From Myxococcales bacterium 68-20 (lineage in GTDB: Bacteria; Myxococcota_A; Polyangia; Polyangiales; Polyangiaceae), in the NCBI GenBank assembly GCA_001899635.1, contig MKVQ01000040.1, positions 437,915 through 501,914 of the forward strand: a stretch of 64,000 nucleotides of DNA. Direction: 5' to 3'. The position numbers and the translations under genes are program-made. The number at the start of each line of letters is the position of its first letter. Position 1 is the first letter of the stretch. Positions 1-8,757 of this stretch are shown here, piece after piece. The notes below the pieces were generated by a model. It was not told the origin of the DNA. It did no database searches and saw only the letters and a program-made list of their open reading frames with translations.

Positions 1-2
1 AC

Positions 3-349
3 GTCGTCCGTGCGGACGATCTGCTCGGCTCCACCGCGCGGCAGATCCTGCTCATGCGCCTGCTCGGGTATGCGTCGGTGCCGGCGTACGCGCATGTCCC
101 GCTCGTCGTGGCGCCGGGCGGCGAGCGCCTCGCCAAGCGAACACGTGGCGCGACGGTTCGGGAGCTCGCTGCTGCCGGCATCGCGCCGGAGACGATCATC
201 GGAGTGCTGGCGCGTGGGCTCGGCCTGGTGTCGGCCGTCGGCCCTAGTCCGCTCACGCCGAGAGAGGTCGCCGCCGCGCTTCGTCCGCCGAGCGAGTGGC
301 GCAGATCACCGTGGCCGATGCCGATCGAGTGGTCGCGCGCCGAGCCCGA

Positions 350-371
<22 letters not shown>
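3..371 (+). CDS. gluQ: Glutamyl-Q tRNA(Asp) synthetase, 3' end only
   Basis: The reading frame is open from the left window edge to a TAG at 369-371 and gives the last 122 residues. It begins VVRADDLLGSTARQ and continues with LMRLLGY and a KMSKS-equivalent RLAKRTRG. This is the C-terminal catalytic part of the short GluRS paralog that attaches glutamate to queuosine in tRNA(Asp). The family lacks the anticodon-binding domain of true GluRS, and this protein ends shortly after the KMSKS-like motif, which favours GluQ over GltX. The ATG at 54 is internal, because homology extends upstream of it. The 3' end overlaps the convergent kinase gene by about 22 bp. The N-terminal HIGH motif and zinc site lie outside the window. 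Confidence 0.82.
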
Positions 372-1564
<1,193 letters not shown>

Positions 1565-1627
1565 GACCGCATCCTATCGCGATGCGGCGCCTCCAGGGCG
1601 CGCCGTCTTGTTCTTTGTGGCCGGCGC

Positions 1628-2539
1628 CTACTTCGTGGCGCAGGCGGCGCGGATCTTCGGGGAGACGGACCGAGCGTCGAGCCGGATCTCGCCGTCGCTG
1701 CTGGCCTTCCATGCGGAGCACGCTCCGGCGGCAAGCCCGGGGGCATCGAGGGCGACATACGCTTCGAGGAGCGCGCGATGGATCGAGGCGAGCTGCGGGC
1801 GAGTCAGCTCACCCGACCCGAGGAGGCGGTTGCCCTTCGCGACCGCGTCGACGTAACGGCCTGCGCGGACGTCGGCCAAGAGGGGCGGGATGTCGGCCTC
1901 CGCATGGCGCTGCGCTTCGTAGGCCTGCCCGCCGCCCTCGGTGCGCGTGCGCTCGGCGGCCGCGCGCGCCGCCTTCTTCCCTTCCTCGGTGAGTGAGAGA
2001 TCGACGAGCGGCACGAGGATCACGTCGCCGCGGAGGAGCTTCTGCTTCCCGTCGCGTCCGTTGTAGACGTCGAGCTCCCACGACTTGTTGACGTCGCCGA
2101 GGTAGCGCTGTGCCAGCGCGGGCATGGTCTCGTGCTCTGCGGCGATGTGGGCGACGACGGCCGGGATCGCGATCTCCTGGTTCGGCACCGGCGGGACCCA
2201 TGCCACGGCGCCGTTCGCTCGCGCGAGCGTGTCGGCGCGGCGGGGGTCTCCGAGGAAGATGCGCGCGAGCACGAACCACGTCTCGCCCTCCTTCACGCGG
2301 TGATGTGCGGGCGCGGGGATCTCGAGCGGCTGGCCTGCGACGATCGCGCTTCCTCCGTGCGCGTCGAGCGCGTTGGCGCCGGCGATCGCGGACTCGAAGC
2401 GAGGTGAGCCGTAGAAGCGGATCGCGATCTGAGCGAGCGTCTCGCCCTGCGAGACGACATGGCCGAACGCGGAGGCATCCGACGGAGCGAACAGCAGCGC
2501 CGCTGCGAGGCCACCGAGGACGAGGGCTCGTAGCTTCAT
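1628..2539 (-). CDS. Secreted LysM-repeat protein
   Basis: This 303-residue protein has a signal peptide (cleavage near ASA-F, residue 24). Three LysM-like segments follow, at about 26-73 (HVVSQGETLAQIA), 79-127 (HRVKEGETWFVLA) and 131-177. The third is more diverged. A basic, helical C-terminal region without membrane segments completes it. LysM domains bind N-acetylglucosamine polymers such as peptidoglycan, so a periplasmic wall-associated role is likely. The start ATG (2539-2537) overlaps the TGA of the upstream kinase (2538-2536) in an ATGA junction, so the two are probably translationally coupled. Open frame extends far upstream of this ATG, but that part is a shadow of the kinase. Confidence 0.85.
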   Translation of the reverse strand: MKLRALVLGGLAAALLFAPSDASAFGHVVSQGETLAQIAIRFYGSPRFESAIAGANALDAHGGSAIVAGQPLEIPAPAHHRVKEGETWFVLARIFLGDPRRADTLARANGAVAWVPPVPNQEIAIPAVVAHIAAEHETMPALAQRYLGDVNKSWELDVYNGRDGKQKLLRGDVILVPLVDLSLTEEGKKAARAAAERTRTEGGGQAYEAQRHAEADIPPLLADVRAGRYVDAVAKGNRLLGSGELTRPQLASIHRALLEAYVALDAPGLAAGACSAWKASSDGEIRLDARSVSPKIRAACATK

Positions 2540-4062
2540 CGTGCATCCTTTCCAGCGTCCTCGGAGGACAAGCTCATGATCACGTCGAGAGTGACGATCT
2601 CGCCGGTGACGATGTCGACCTCGCGCTCGACTGCGGATGGAGCGTCCGGATGGGTGAGCGTGACGAAGTGCTTGCCGGGGACGAGCGGGATCGCGCGTGC
2701 GAATGGCGTCGTCTCGACCAGTTGACCGTCGACGCGGACGTATGCCCACGGCGTTGCCACGACGCGAAGGCCGCCTGCGCGCTCCGGTGCGAGCTCGAGC
2801 GTGCGCGATCCCGCGGAGCGAGCCTCGCGCGCCTCGCGCGCCTTGGCGCTCCCGCCTTCGTTCGCGACGACGCCGATCGCGAAGACCGACGTCACGAGAG
2901 CGAAGCCGAAGAGGGCGCGCCCGAGGCCGATCGGGCGACGCGCCGTGATGCGCGGGCTGCTCGCCGGACGGCCCCCGAGCGGGCGCCCGATCGGCCGGCT
3001 CGGTTCGAGCGCTTGCGATGCGGGGTCTCGTCCGCCGTCCTTCGCTTCGTCTTTCGGGCCGAAGCCACAGTCGATGAGCGCTTGTCGGACCAGCGCCGCC
3101 GGATCTTCGCGCGTCTCGGCCCGGAGCGCTGATTCGAGACGCTCCTTCACGGCCCCCGCGGACGGGTAGCGGTCGTTGGGCGACTTCTCGAGGAGGCGCA
3201 TCACGATCCGCTCGACGGCGCGCGGACAGTGAGGGGCGCGCTCGCGGAGCGGCGCCGGCGCGTCGCGACGGATCCGCTGCGCCGCGCTTCGTTTCGCGGC
3301 GTCGTCTCCCGGCGTCTCGAAGGGACGCGAGCCGCTCAGCAGCTGATAGAGGACGACGCCGAGCGAGAAGAGATCGCTTCGTCCGTCGACGAAGTCGCCG
3401 AGGATCTGCTCCGGTGACATGTACGCCGGTGTTCCGAAGGCGTCCTTCAGCTGCTCCGGCGCGATCCGTCCCGATGCGGTGATCCCCTCCGTCCCGAGCG
3501 TGTCGCTCATGCTCGACGTGCGCGGACGCTGCGCGATGCCGAAGTCGATCACCTTCACGTGCCCCGTCCGCGAGAGCAGTACGTTGCTCGGCTTCACGTC
3601 GCGATGAACGACGCCGCGCTCGTGGATGTGCTCGAGCGCGGCGCAGACTCCGCACGCGACCGCGAGCGCCGCCGGGACGCCCAGCGTCGCCTTCTTCGGG
3701 CTCTTGTCCTGTGGCCGCGCACGTGTGCGCGCGCGCCGCGACGAGGGGTCGTCCTTCGTGGCAGCGAGCACGTCCTCGAGCGACGGTCCGTCGACCCACT
3801 CGAGCACGACGTACGGGCGTCCGGAGTCCGTGCGGCTCGCCTCGAGGAGCAGCACGATGTTCGGGTGAGCGAGATCGGCGAGGATCTTCGCCTCGCGATC
3901 GAGCTGCTCTCCGAACGAAGACGTCGGTGCGATCTGCGTCTTCAGTGTCTTGAGGGCGACGACGCGTCCGAGCGGCTCCTGGACGGCCTTGAAGATCGTC
4001 GAGAGCGCGCCCGATCCGATGGTCCCTTCGACCCGGTAGCCGCCGAAGCGGGTCTCGTTCAT
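2536..4062 (-). CDS. Serine/threonine protein kinase with C-terminal PEGA domain
   Basis: The protein has 508 residues from the ATG at 4062; a GAGG lies 10 nt upstream, and the first kinase residues (YRVEGTIGSG) follow at once, so earlier in-frame starts are rejected. Kinase motifs are the glycine loop (about 14-21), VALKTL (K38), HRDVKPSNV (153-161), DFGIAQ (173-178), GTPAYMSPEQ (210-219) and GRSDLFSLG. A basic insertion of about 25 residues (104-128) precedes helix E. One membrane segment lies at about 381-401. Outside the membrane is a PEGA-type beta domain (about 431-497) containing YVRVDGQLVETTPF. PEGA domains are surface-exposed, presumed wall-binding modules. Coupling to the LysM gene suggests a kinase and wall-binding partner pair. 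Confidence 0.9.
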   Translation of the reverse strand: MNETRFGGYRVEGTIGSGALSTIFKAVQEPLGRVVALKTLKTQIAPTSSFGEQLDREAKILADLAHPNIVLLLEASRTDSGRPYVVLEWVDGPSLEDVLAATKDDPSSRRARTRARPQDKSPKKATLGVPAALAVACGVCAALEHIHERGVVHRDVKPSNVLLSRTGHVKVIDFGIAQRPRTSSMSDTLGTEGITASGRIAPEQLKDAFGTPAYMSPEQILGDFVDGRSDLFSLGVVLYQLLSGSRPFETPGDDAAKRSAAQRIRRDAPAPLRERAPHCPRAVERIVMRLLEKSPNDRYPSAGAVKERLESALRAETREDPAALVRQALIDCGFGPKDEAKDGGRDPASQALEPSRPIGRPLGGRPASSPRITARRPIGLGRALFGFALVTSVFAIGVVANEGGSAKAREAREARSAGSRTLELAPERAGGLRVVATPWAYVRVDGQLVETTPFARAIPLVPGKHFVTLTHPDAPSAVEREVDIVTGEIVTLDVIMSLSSEDAGKDAR

Positions 4063-4090
4063 GGCCGGATGACCTCGGGGAGGACGTGGC

Positions 4091-4108
4091 GTGTGATGCT
4101 CATCACAC
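4091..4108. promoter_or_regulatory. 18-bp palindrome upstream of the PEGA kinase
   Basis: The sequence gtgtgatgctcatcacac is an inverted repeat of two 8-bp halves around a 2-bp centre. It starts 29 bp upstream of the kinase ATG. The short spacer suits a dimeric DNA-binding protein better than an RNA hairpin, so an operator is possible. No regulator is identified. Confidence 0.35.
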
Positions 4109-4139
4109 GCGACCTGGTGCCGCTCGCCGGAAGTCTGGC

Positions 4140-4187
4140 GGGATTCTCTCATCGCCCCCACGAGGGTGAGGGCGATGAGAGAATCCC
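4140..4187. other. Perfect 17-bp inverted repeat between gpmI and the kinase gene
   Basis: The arm at 4140-4156 (gggattctctcatcgcc) is exactly complementary to 4171-4187, with a 14-nt loop. It lies between the end of gpmI and the start of the kinase gene, both on the minus strand. No U-tract follows on either strand. It could be a factor-dependent terminator, an mRNA 5' stabiliser for the kinase transcript, or a repeat element. Confidence 0.45.
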
Positions 4188-4235
4188 TGTCGTTCCGAAC
4201 GTCTGGCTCGCGGCATGATGTACTCATTTCCCGTG

Positions 4236-4264
4236 CCTTCACCCGAACGGAGTTCGGGTGAAGG
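4236..4264 (-). terminator. Hairpin directly after gpmI
   Basis: A 13-bp perfect stem (4236-4248 with 4252-4264) with a 3-nt loop begins 3 nt past the gpmI stop codon. Its position is typical of a terminator or 3'-end stabiliser, but no T-run follows on the minus strand, so intrinsic termination is not certain. Confidence 0.5.
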
Positions 4265-4267
4265 ACA

Positions 4268-5806
4268 CTAGTTGGCGAAGAGCGAGACCCCGGTCATGGC
4301 GGACGGAATCGGGATCCCCATCAGCTCGAGCATCGTCGGCGCGACGTCGCAGATTCGGCCTTGGGGCCGGAGCTTGGCTTCCCGGTTCGCATCGTCGACG
4401 TAGAGAAGCGGCACCGGGAAGAGCGTGTGGGCCGTGTGCGGCTGGCCCGTCGCCGGATCGATCATGAGCTCGCAGTTGCCGTGATCGGCGGTGATGAAGA
4501 GGGCACCGTGCTTCGCACGCACGGCGTCGGCGATGCGGCCGATCCCGGCGTCCACGGCCTCGACGGCGGTGACCGCCGCGTCGAGCACGCCGGTGTGGCC
4601 CACCATGTCCGGGTTCGCGAAGTTGACGACGATGAAGTCGAACCTGTCCGACTCGATCGCGCGCACGACCGCGTCGGCGACGCCAGCCGCGGCCATCTCG
4701 GGCTTCTGATCGTACGTCGCCACGTCCTTCGGCGACGGGATCATCTGGCGCTCTTCGCCCTCGAATGCCTCCTCGCGCCCGCCGTTGAAGAAGTACGTCA
4801 CGTGAGCGTACTTCTCGGTCTCGGCGCAGCGGAACTGGGTGAGACCGGCGCGGGCGATGATCTCGGGGAAGATGTCCGGATACGTCTCCTTCGGGAAGGC
4901 GATCGGGAGCCCGAGCTTCGCGTCGTAGGTCGTCATGCAGGCGTAGCTGCTGAACGGCGCCTTCGCGTCGCGGGGGAACTCGGTGAAGCCTGCCGTCGCC
5001 AGCGCGCGCGTGAGCTCACGGGCGCGGTCGGGGCGGAAGTTGAAATGGAGCGCGGCGTCCTTCACCTGGTCGACACCGGCGTAGTCGCCGACCACGAACG
5101 GCTCGACGAACTCGTCGCTCTTGCCCGCTGCGATGCTCTCCTGCACCGCGGCGATCGGATCGGCATGCCTCGGCGCGTCGGCGGGCACGATCGCGCGGTA
5201 CGCCTTCTCGACGCGCTCCCAGCGGTTGTCGCGGTCCATCGCCCAGTAACGACCGCTCACGGTGCCGATGACGCCCTTGCCGGCGAGCTTCTCCTGGAGC
5301 TGAACGAGGTAGCCCGGGGCGGTGCCGGGCATCACGTCGCGTCCGTCGAGGAAGGCATGGACGACGACGGGGACTCCAGACGCGTGCGCGGCGTCGATGA
5401 GCGCGAAGAGCTGGTTGATGTGGCTGTGCACTCCGCCGTCGGAGAGGAGGCCGAGGAGGTGGAGCCTTCCGCCGGCGCTCTTCGCGTGCGCGAGCACGTC
5501 CCCGATCACCGCGTTCTTGACGAGGGAGCCGTCGATGACGGCGTTGTCGATCCGCATGATGTCCATCAGTGCGATGCGACCGGCGCCGAAGTTGAGGTGG
5601 CCGACCTCGCTGTTGCCCATCTGGCCGGGGGGCAGCCCGACGTCGGGGCCGCTCGTCCCGATCAGGCCGTGCGGGTAGCGCGCATAGAGAGCGTCGAGCG
5701 CCGGCGTCTTCGCGAGGCGAACGGCGTTCGCGTCGGCCTCGGGCCGCTCGCCGAGGCCGTCGAGGATCATGAGGATGACGGGGCGGGGACGTGCTTGAGC
5801 TGCCAT
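4268..5806 (-). CDS. gpmI: 2,3-bisphosphoglycerate-independent phosphoglycerate mutase
   Basis: The 512-residue protein interconverts 3- and 2-phosphoglycerate in glycolysis and gluconeogenesis in the cytoplasm, and needs two metal ions, usually Mn. Length and motifs match the family throughout: metal site ILDGLGER near residue 14, phosphoserine nucleophile in GNSEVGH (S66), then SDGGVHSH, HAFLDGRD, GRYWAMDRDNRW, FFNGG, NFANPDMVGHTG and TADHGNCE. The start MAAQARPRPVILMILDGLG matches the usual short leader. It is a stand-alone gene followed by a strong hairpin. Nothing is odd about it. Confidence 0.96.
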   Translation of the reverse strand: MAAQARPRPVILMILDGLGERPEADANAVRLAKTPALDALYARYPHGLIGTSGPDVGLPPGQMGNSEVGHLNFGAGRIALMDIMRIDNAVIDGSLVKNAVIGDVLAHAKSAGGRLHLLGLLSDGGVHSHINQLFALIDAAHASGVPVVVHAFLDGRDVMPGTAPGYLVQLQEKLAGKGVIGTVSGRYWAMDRDNRWERVEKAYRAIVPADAPRHADPIAAVQESIAAGKSDEFVEPFVVGDYAGVDQVKDAALHFNFRPDRARELTRALATAGFTEFPRDAKAPFSSYACMTTYDAKLGLPIAFPKETYPDIFPEIIARAGLTQFRCAETEKYAHVTYFFNGGREEAFEGEERQMIPSPKDVATYDQKPEMAAAGVADAVVRAIESDRFDFIVVNFANPDMVGHTGVLDAAVTAVEAVDAGIGRIADAVRAKHGALFITADHGNCELMIDPATGQPHTAHTLFPVPLLYVDDANREAKLRPQGRICDVAPTMLELMGIPIPSAMTGVSLFAN

Positions 5807-5887
5807 CGAGGCCGACCATAGCGCATCGCCGTGACCGCGCGGAGCCCAGCGGCACGAACGTCTGGCAGAGCGCGCTCACGCTGCGGC

Positions 5888-5914
5888 GTTGACGTCCGTC
5901 TTGACGTAGACGTC
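5888..5914. repeat. Isolated fragment resembling the hexamer-repeat arms at 8.2 and 8.7 kb
   Basis: The run gttgac-gtccgt-cttgac-gtagac-gtc has the same 6-nt period and the same unit variants (GTTGAC, GTAGAC) as the arms around the four-helix-bundle gene. It stands alone here, with no second arm and no gene. It may be a relic of another copy, or chance. Confidence 0.35.
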
Positions 5915-6154
5915 TTTCGCAACGCGTCGTCGTGCGAATCACTCTGTCGTGACCGTGCCGCTTCCGTACGCCGCGTGCCGGGCCCCCGGTATCGATCGCT
6001 TCGCGTCCACGTATGGTCGCGCTTTGCAGCAGCGCTCACGCGTGTGCACGTGAGCGGCTCATCCTCCACCGCATGCCGTGTCCAGAGGACGAGGAGCTCG
6101 CGACCACCGCATGGTGCGTCGCCGCGTACCGAAGTGGTTCGGGCGCCGGGACAC

Positions 6155-6182
6155 TTCGCAGGCGTCGGTCGACGCCTGCGAA
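6155..6182. other. 12-bp perfect stem-loop
   Basis: The arm ttcgcaggcgtc (6155-6166) pairs exactly with 6171-6182 around the loop ggtc. There is no T-run after it on either strand and no gene ends next to it, so its role is unknown. Confidence 0.4.
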
Positions 6183-6396
6183 GCAATCGCTAGCGAGCGA
6201 GGTCGATACGCACACTCGCGCCCAGTCTGTTCTTACCTAGAACTCCCCGCTGCGCGACGCTTGCTGCCTCGTCGGCAGAGGCATTCGGTGCCCTGCGCGC
6301 CCCAGGGGCCGCTCGACCAGTGCCTCGGTGAGCGTCTTCAGCCGTTCAGTCCGTCAGTTTGGCGCCCCTGCCAACGGATGGTCGAGGGGCCCCATC

Positions 6397-6422
6397 GTTC
6401 TCCTCTTTCGGTCAGAGAGAAC
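6397..6422 (-). terminator. Imperfect hairpin downstream of the small secreted protein gene
   Basis: The segment gttctcctct pairs with agagagaac with one bulge around a 7-nt loop, about 30 nt past the stop codon at 6450 on the minus strand. No clear U-tract follows. It is a weak terminator candidate. Confidence 0.25.
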
Positions 6423-6449
6423 GGCCGGCTGCATTCACATAGGGCCTAT

Positions 6450-6986
6450 TCAATTCACGACCGACTGACTTTTGGAGAAAGCGAGTGTCCAAAAGTAGCC
6501 ATACTGATCGGCTCCGGCCAGTACGGTGCCTACGCACTTTGCGTCAACTAGGAAGGTTCCGCCGTTGCCACTGAGTCGGACAGGGTAGAGATCGTCCACC
6601 GGGATCGCTTGAACGGTAAACAGCTGTGACGGCTGCGCCCACCAGCCCGAATCCGGGCCGTAGTCGTAGTCGAGATAGAAGTTGGGCGCTGTTACCGAGT
6701 TGCTCTTCAAAATTGAGCCGCCATACGTCGCATTATAGCTGTGCATCATCCAGCTTTTGGCGAAGAACGACCAGGGGCTGTACAGTCCGGCCGTTCCACC
6801 GCCGCCCCACATGCCGTTGAGCGACATCTTGATGCTTCTGGTGGCGCCCGCCGGCGTTGTGTTGAGATAGTTGTATGCGTCTTGCACGCAAGGTCGCGTC
6901 GCGGCTTTGCTGGGTAATGTGCTGAGCAACAGTGCGGCAACGGTCGCGGCACCACAAATCCGTGCAACCCAAGAACGAATGCGCAT
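6450..6986 (-). CDS. Small secreted protein of unknown function
   Basis: The start MRIRSWVARICGAATVAALLL is chosen because it gives a classic signal peptide (cleavage near SKA-A, about residue 29) and has an AGAGG ribosome site 7 nt upstream. The 178-residue precursor yields a mature protein of about 150 residues rich in aromatic residues and glycine, with segments WGGGGTAGLYSPW, YLDYDYGPDSGWW and GYFWTLAF. Two mature cysteines (in RPCVQDAY and AKCVG) could form a disulfide. I do not recognise the family. The gene is noticeably less GC-rich than its neighbours and has its own promoter-like sequence, which suggests acquired DNA. It is probably exported across the inner membrane. Confidence 0.7.
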   Translation of the reverse strand: MRIRSWVARICGAATVAALLLSTLPSKAATRPCVQDAYNYLNTTPAGATRSIKMSLNGMWGGGGTAGLYSPWSFFAKSWMMHSYNATYGGSILKSNSVTAPNFYLDYDYGPDSGWWAQPSQLFTVQAIPVDDLYPVRLSGNGGTFLVDAKCVGTVLAGADQYGYFWTLAFSKSQSVVN

Positions 6987-7054
6987 CGGGGCCTCTTCTG
7001 GTGATCGGCACTGCAGCAACCTCGAAGTCCGGTTCGAGGTTCAAATGCGAGCTG

Positions 7055-7083
7055 AGCGTATGGTGCACGATTGGGCTCGTCAA
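7055..7083 (-). promoter_or_regulatory. Sigma-70-like promoter candidate for the small secreted protein gene
   Basis: On the minus strand a TTGACG (7083-7078) is followed after exactly 17 bp by TACGCT (7060-7055). The -35 matches five of six consensus bases and the -10 three of six. Transcription would start near 7047, leaving a leader of about 60 nt before the ATG at 6986. The surroundings are AT-rich for this genome. Confidence 0.4.
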
Positions 7084-7450
7084 TTGATTTTGACATTTAG
7101 ATCGAATGTGTCGATTTGGATGATTTTGGTAAATGGGGCTACGTTACTGGTTGGCTCGGGCTACGTTCGGCGCCGTCGGGCGCGCCACGGCTGATGCTCG
7201 AAGAGGAGCTCAACTTGAGTCGTGGGCTGCGGTGGTCCGCGCGGACGGGCTTGCGCGACCCTATTCGCCTCAGCGGGAGGCCCGTCGAGACCCTGCTCGG
7301 GGTGGCGCGATCCAGGCACACTCGTCAACGCCGGACGTCAATGACCGCGCGGGAGGGGACGGGCCTGAGGGGGGGGCTCGGGACGAAGCGCCCGAGCGTC
7401 CGCGTTGAAAGCTGCGGCGCAGCCCTCGAGCGGACCGTTGAGGTTGATCG
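7084..7450. other. Stretch without a recognisable gene
   Basis: AT-rich at the left (7084-7140), then GC-rich. The open frames on both strands overlap each other and have no family signature. Nothing else is seen. Confidence 0.5.
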
Positions 7451-8134
7451 TCAGGCCCTCGGGCCAGGCCCGTTTCGGTCGAGGTGGCGTGCGAGCGCGG
7501 CCACCTCTCGCTCTTCGTCCTGTTCGAGCAGCTCGTCTTCGTGCTGGGGCTCCGGTTCGCTCGCCTCCACGTCGACACGCATGCGTGCGGCGCTCCTGCT
7601 CGCCGTCTCGACGATGCTGCGCGCGAGCGCGTGCGGATCGGCGGCGCCGAGCACGACGGTCTTCTCCTTCACGCCGTCACGGTAGACGATCTCGACGACG
7701 CTCCCGCTGCTCGGCACGTAGGCCCAGCTCCCATCGGCGCCGCGCCGGATGCCCCAGCCGCCGTACTTCGTCCAGTCATAGTCGACGACCCTGCACGAGA
7801 TCACGCTCTCGAGCGGGATGGTCGGACCCCAGAGGCCGTACTTCACGTGGATCGCGCGCTCGGTGACGACGAAGCGCAATACGCCGAACAGGATCGCGAG
7901 CAGGAAGAAGATGACGGCGAGCAGACCCATTCCGATGGTCCAGAACGGGACGATCGAACGCGGCATCGGCCGTGTCGAAGCGTCGTTGAAGAGCGGCACC
8001 GAGATCGCCTGAAAGAGGATGAAGAGCCCGGGGACGGCCAAAAGCAGCGCCATCTTCCGCGACACGCGCTTGTCGCGATGAAGGACCCTCGTCCCGTCGT
8101 GCATGTACTTCGCCTCGAATGCGTCGTTCTTCAT
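7451..8134 (-). CDS. Membrane protein with bacterial PH-like domain
   Basis: The 227-residue protein has a short N-terminal cytoplasmic segment, two membrane segments (about 27-47 and 63-86), then a beta-rich domain running from FVVTERAIHVKYG to about 175 that resembles the bacterial PH fold (bPH). It contains LWGPTIPLESVISC and GWGIRRGADGSWAY, which recur in such proteins. The C-terminal 40 residues are highly acidic (EPEPQHEDELLEQDEER). The ATG at 8134 is preferred; a GGAGG lies 12 nt upstream. Two further in-frame ATGs at 8170 and 8176 are possible, and earlier starts would read through the hexamer repeats. The function is unknown. Bacterial PH-like membrane proteins are often linked to envelope stress. 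Confidence 0.75.
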   Translation of the reverse strand: MKNDAFEAKYMHDGTRVLHRDKRVSRKMALLLAVPGLFILFQAISVPLFNDASTRPMPRSIVPFWTIGMGLLAVIFFLLAILFGVLRFVVTERAIHVKYGLWGPTIPLESVISCRVVDYDWTKYGGWGIRRGADGSWAYVPSSGSVVEIVYRDGVKEKTVVLGAADPHALARSIVETASRSAARMRVDVEASEPEPQHEDELLEQDEEREVAALARHLDRNGPGPRA

Positions 8135-8210
8135 TCCCAGGGCGATCCTCCGGTCGTCAGGTCGCTTCATCCTCATCAATAGATCCACGGCTGCCGTTGC
8201 AAAGGGGAAC

Positions 8211-8301
8211 GTAGACGTAGACGTTGACGTCGTGGTCGTGGTCGTGGTCGTGGACCTTGACGTGGACCTGAACGTGGACGTGGACCACCACTCGTTGACG
8301 A
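8211..8301. repeat. Left arm of inverted hexamer-repeat pair around the four-helix-bundle gene
   Basis: The arm is built from 6-nt units such as GTAGAC, GTTGAC, GTCGTG and GACGTG. A 23-nt core (8247-8269) is exactly complementary to part of the right arm, and further blocks match outward and inward, with one gap of about 18 nt where GTCGTG units are repeated here only. The inner end, cgttgacga (8293-8301), touches the stop codon of the gene and matches the inner end of the right arm. Confidence 0.75.
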
Positions 8302-8637
8302 CTAGATCATCTTGCTCAGCATCCCGACGACGCCTTCGAGGAGCCGAATTCCCGTTTCGTAGCGTTCCTCCGCTACGAGCTTCCTGAGCTTCATCACGTC
8401 GAGCGAAGCGGCGCATTCCATGGCTTCGCCCCGGGCGATCTTGTAGTGCTTCGCGCTGTCGGCTCCCGACCACCGACCGGCTCCTTCCGCAATGTTTCGC
8501 ACGACGGATTCCGCCGCTCGGACGAGCTGGTCCGCTCGCTCGGCGTGGCCTTTCGGAAGATCGCCGGTGATGTCACCGACGAGGGCGAGAAACTCGATGG
8601 CACGGCGGTACACATCGAGTCGCTGGAAACTGAGCAT
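8302..8637 (-). CDS. Four-helix-bundle protein (23S rRNA intervening-sequence/S23 family)
   Basis: The 111-residue, all-helical protein starts MLSFQRLDVYRRAIEF and contains SVVRNIAEGAGRWS and KIARGEAMECAASLDV, the signature segments of the family encoded in 23S rRNA intervening sequences and related to the Avd accessory protein of diversity-generating retroelements. The ATG at 8637 is chosen because GAAGGGG lies just upstream and homology starts there. An ATG at 8676 and a TTG at 8685 are possible, the latter inside the right arm. No reverse transcriptase or rRNA gene is nearby. The gene sits exactly between inverted arms of about 80 bp. The biochemical role of free-standing members is not known; RNA or nucleic-acid binding is assumed. 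Confidence 0.88.
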   Translation of the reverse strand: MLSFQRLDVYRRAIEFLALVGDITGDLPKGHAERADQLVRAAESVVRNIAEGAGRWSGADSAKHYKIARGEAMECAASLDVMKLRKLVAEERYETGIRLLEGVVGMLSKMI

Positions 8638-8678
8638 GCCGCCCCTTCGGCCAGCGTCTCCGATGGTTGCGGGCATAC

Positions 8679-8757
8679 TCGTCAACGCTGATCGTCCACG
8701 TCCACGTCGTCGTCCACGTCAAGGTCCACGACCACGTCAACGTCAACGTCAACGAAC
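8679..8757. repeat. Right arm of inverted hexamer-repeat pair
   Basis: Hexamer units GTCCAC, GTCGTC, GTCAAG and three GTCAAC copies make up this arm. Its reverse complement aligns with the left arm (8211-8301) over nearly its full length apart from one gap. Transcribed through, the two arms could form a long imperfect duplex enclosing the four-helix-bundle gene, as in 23S rRNA intervening sequences. Confidence 0.75.

Larger units (their letters stand above)
5807..6449. other. Gene-free stretch between gpmI and a small secreted protein gene
   Basis: No open frame here shows family resemblance or a credible start; the frames on both strands are arginine-rich in the way random GC-rich sequence is. 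It contains a hexamer-type repeat fragment at 5888-5914, a 12-bp stem-loop at 6155-6182 and an imperfect hairpin at 6397-6422. The gpmI promoter should lie near its left end, but I cannot fix it. Confidence 0.6.

Noticed and set aside
2540-3799. Upstream extension of the LysM gene frame to about 720 codons
   Set aside because: The extension overlaps the PEGA kinase in another frame and is Arg-rich, while the ATG at 2539 begins a signal peptide.
7139-7321. Short frames in the gap 7084-7450
   Set aside because: They overlap each other on both strands, start without ribosome sites and show no similarity to known families.
8302-8637. Avd accessory gene of a diversity-generating retroelement
   Set aside because: No reverse transcriptase and no template/variable repeat pair is visible nearby; the flanking arms fit an intervening-sequence-type element better.
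8211-8757. CRISPR-like array reading of the hexamer repeats
   Set aside because: Units are 6 nt with no spacers, occur as two inverted arms around a gene, and no cas genes are present.
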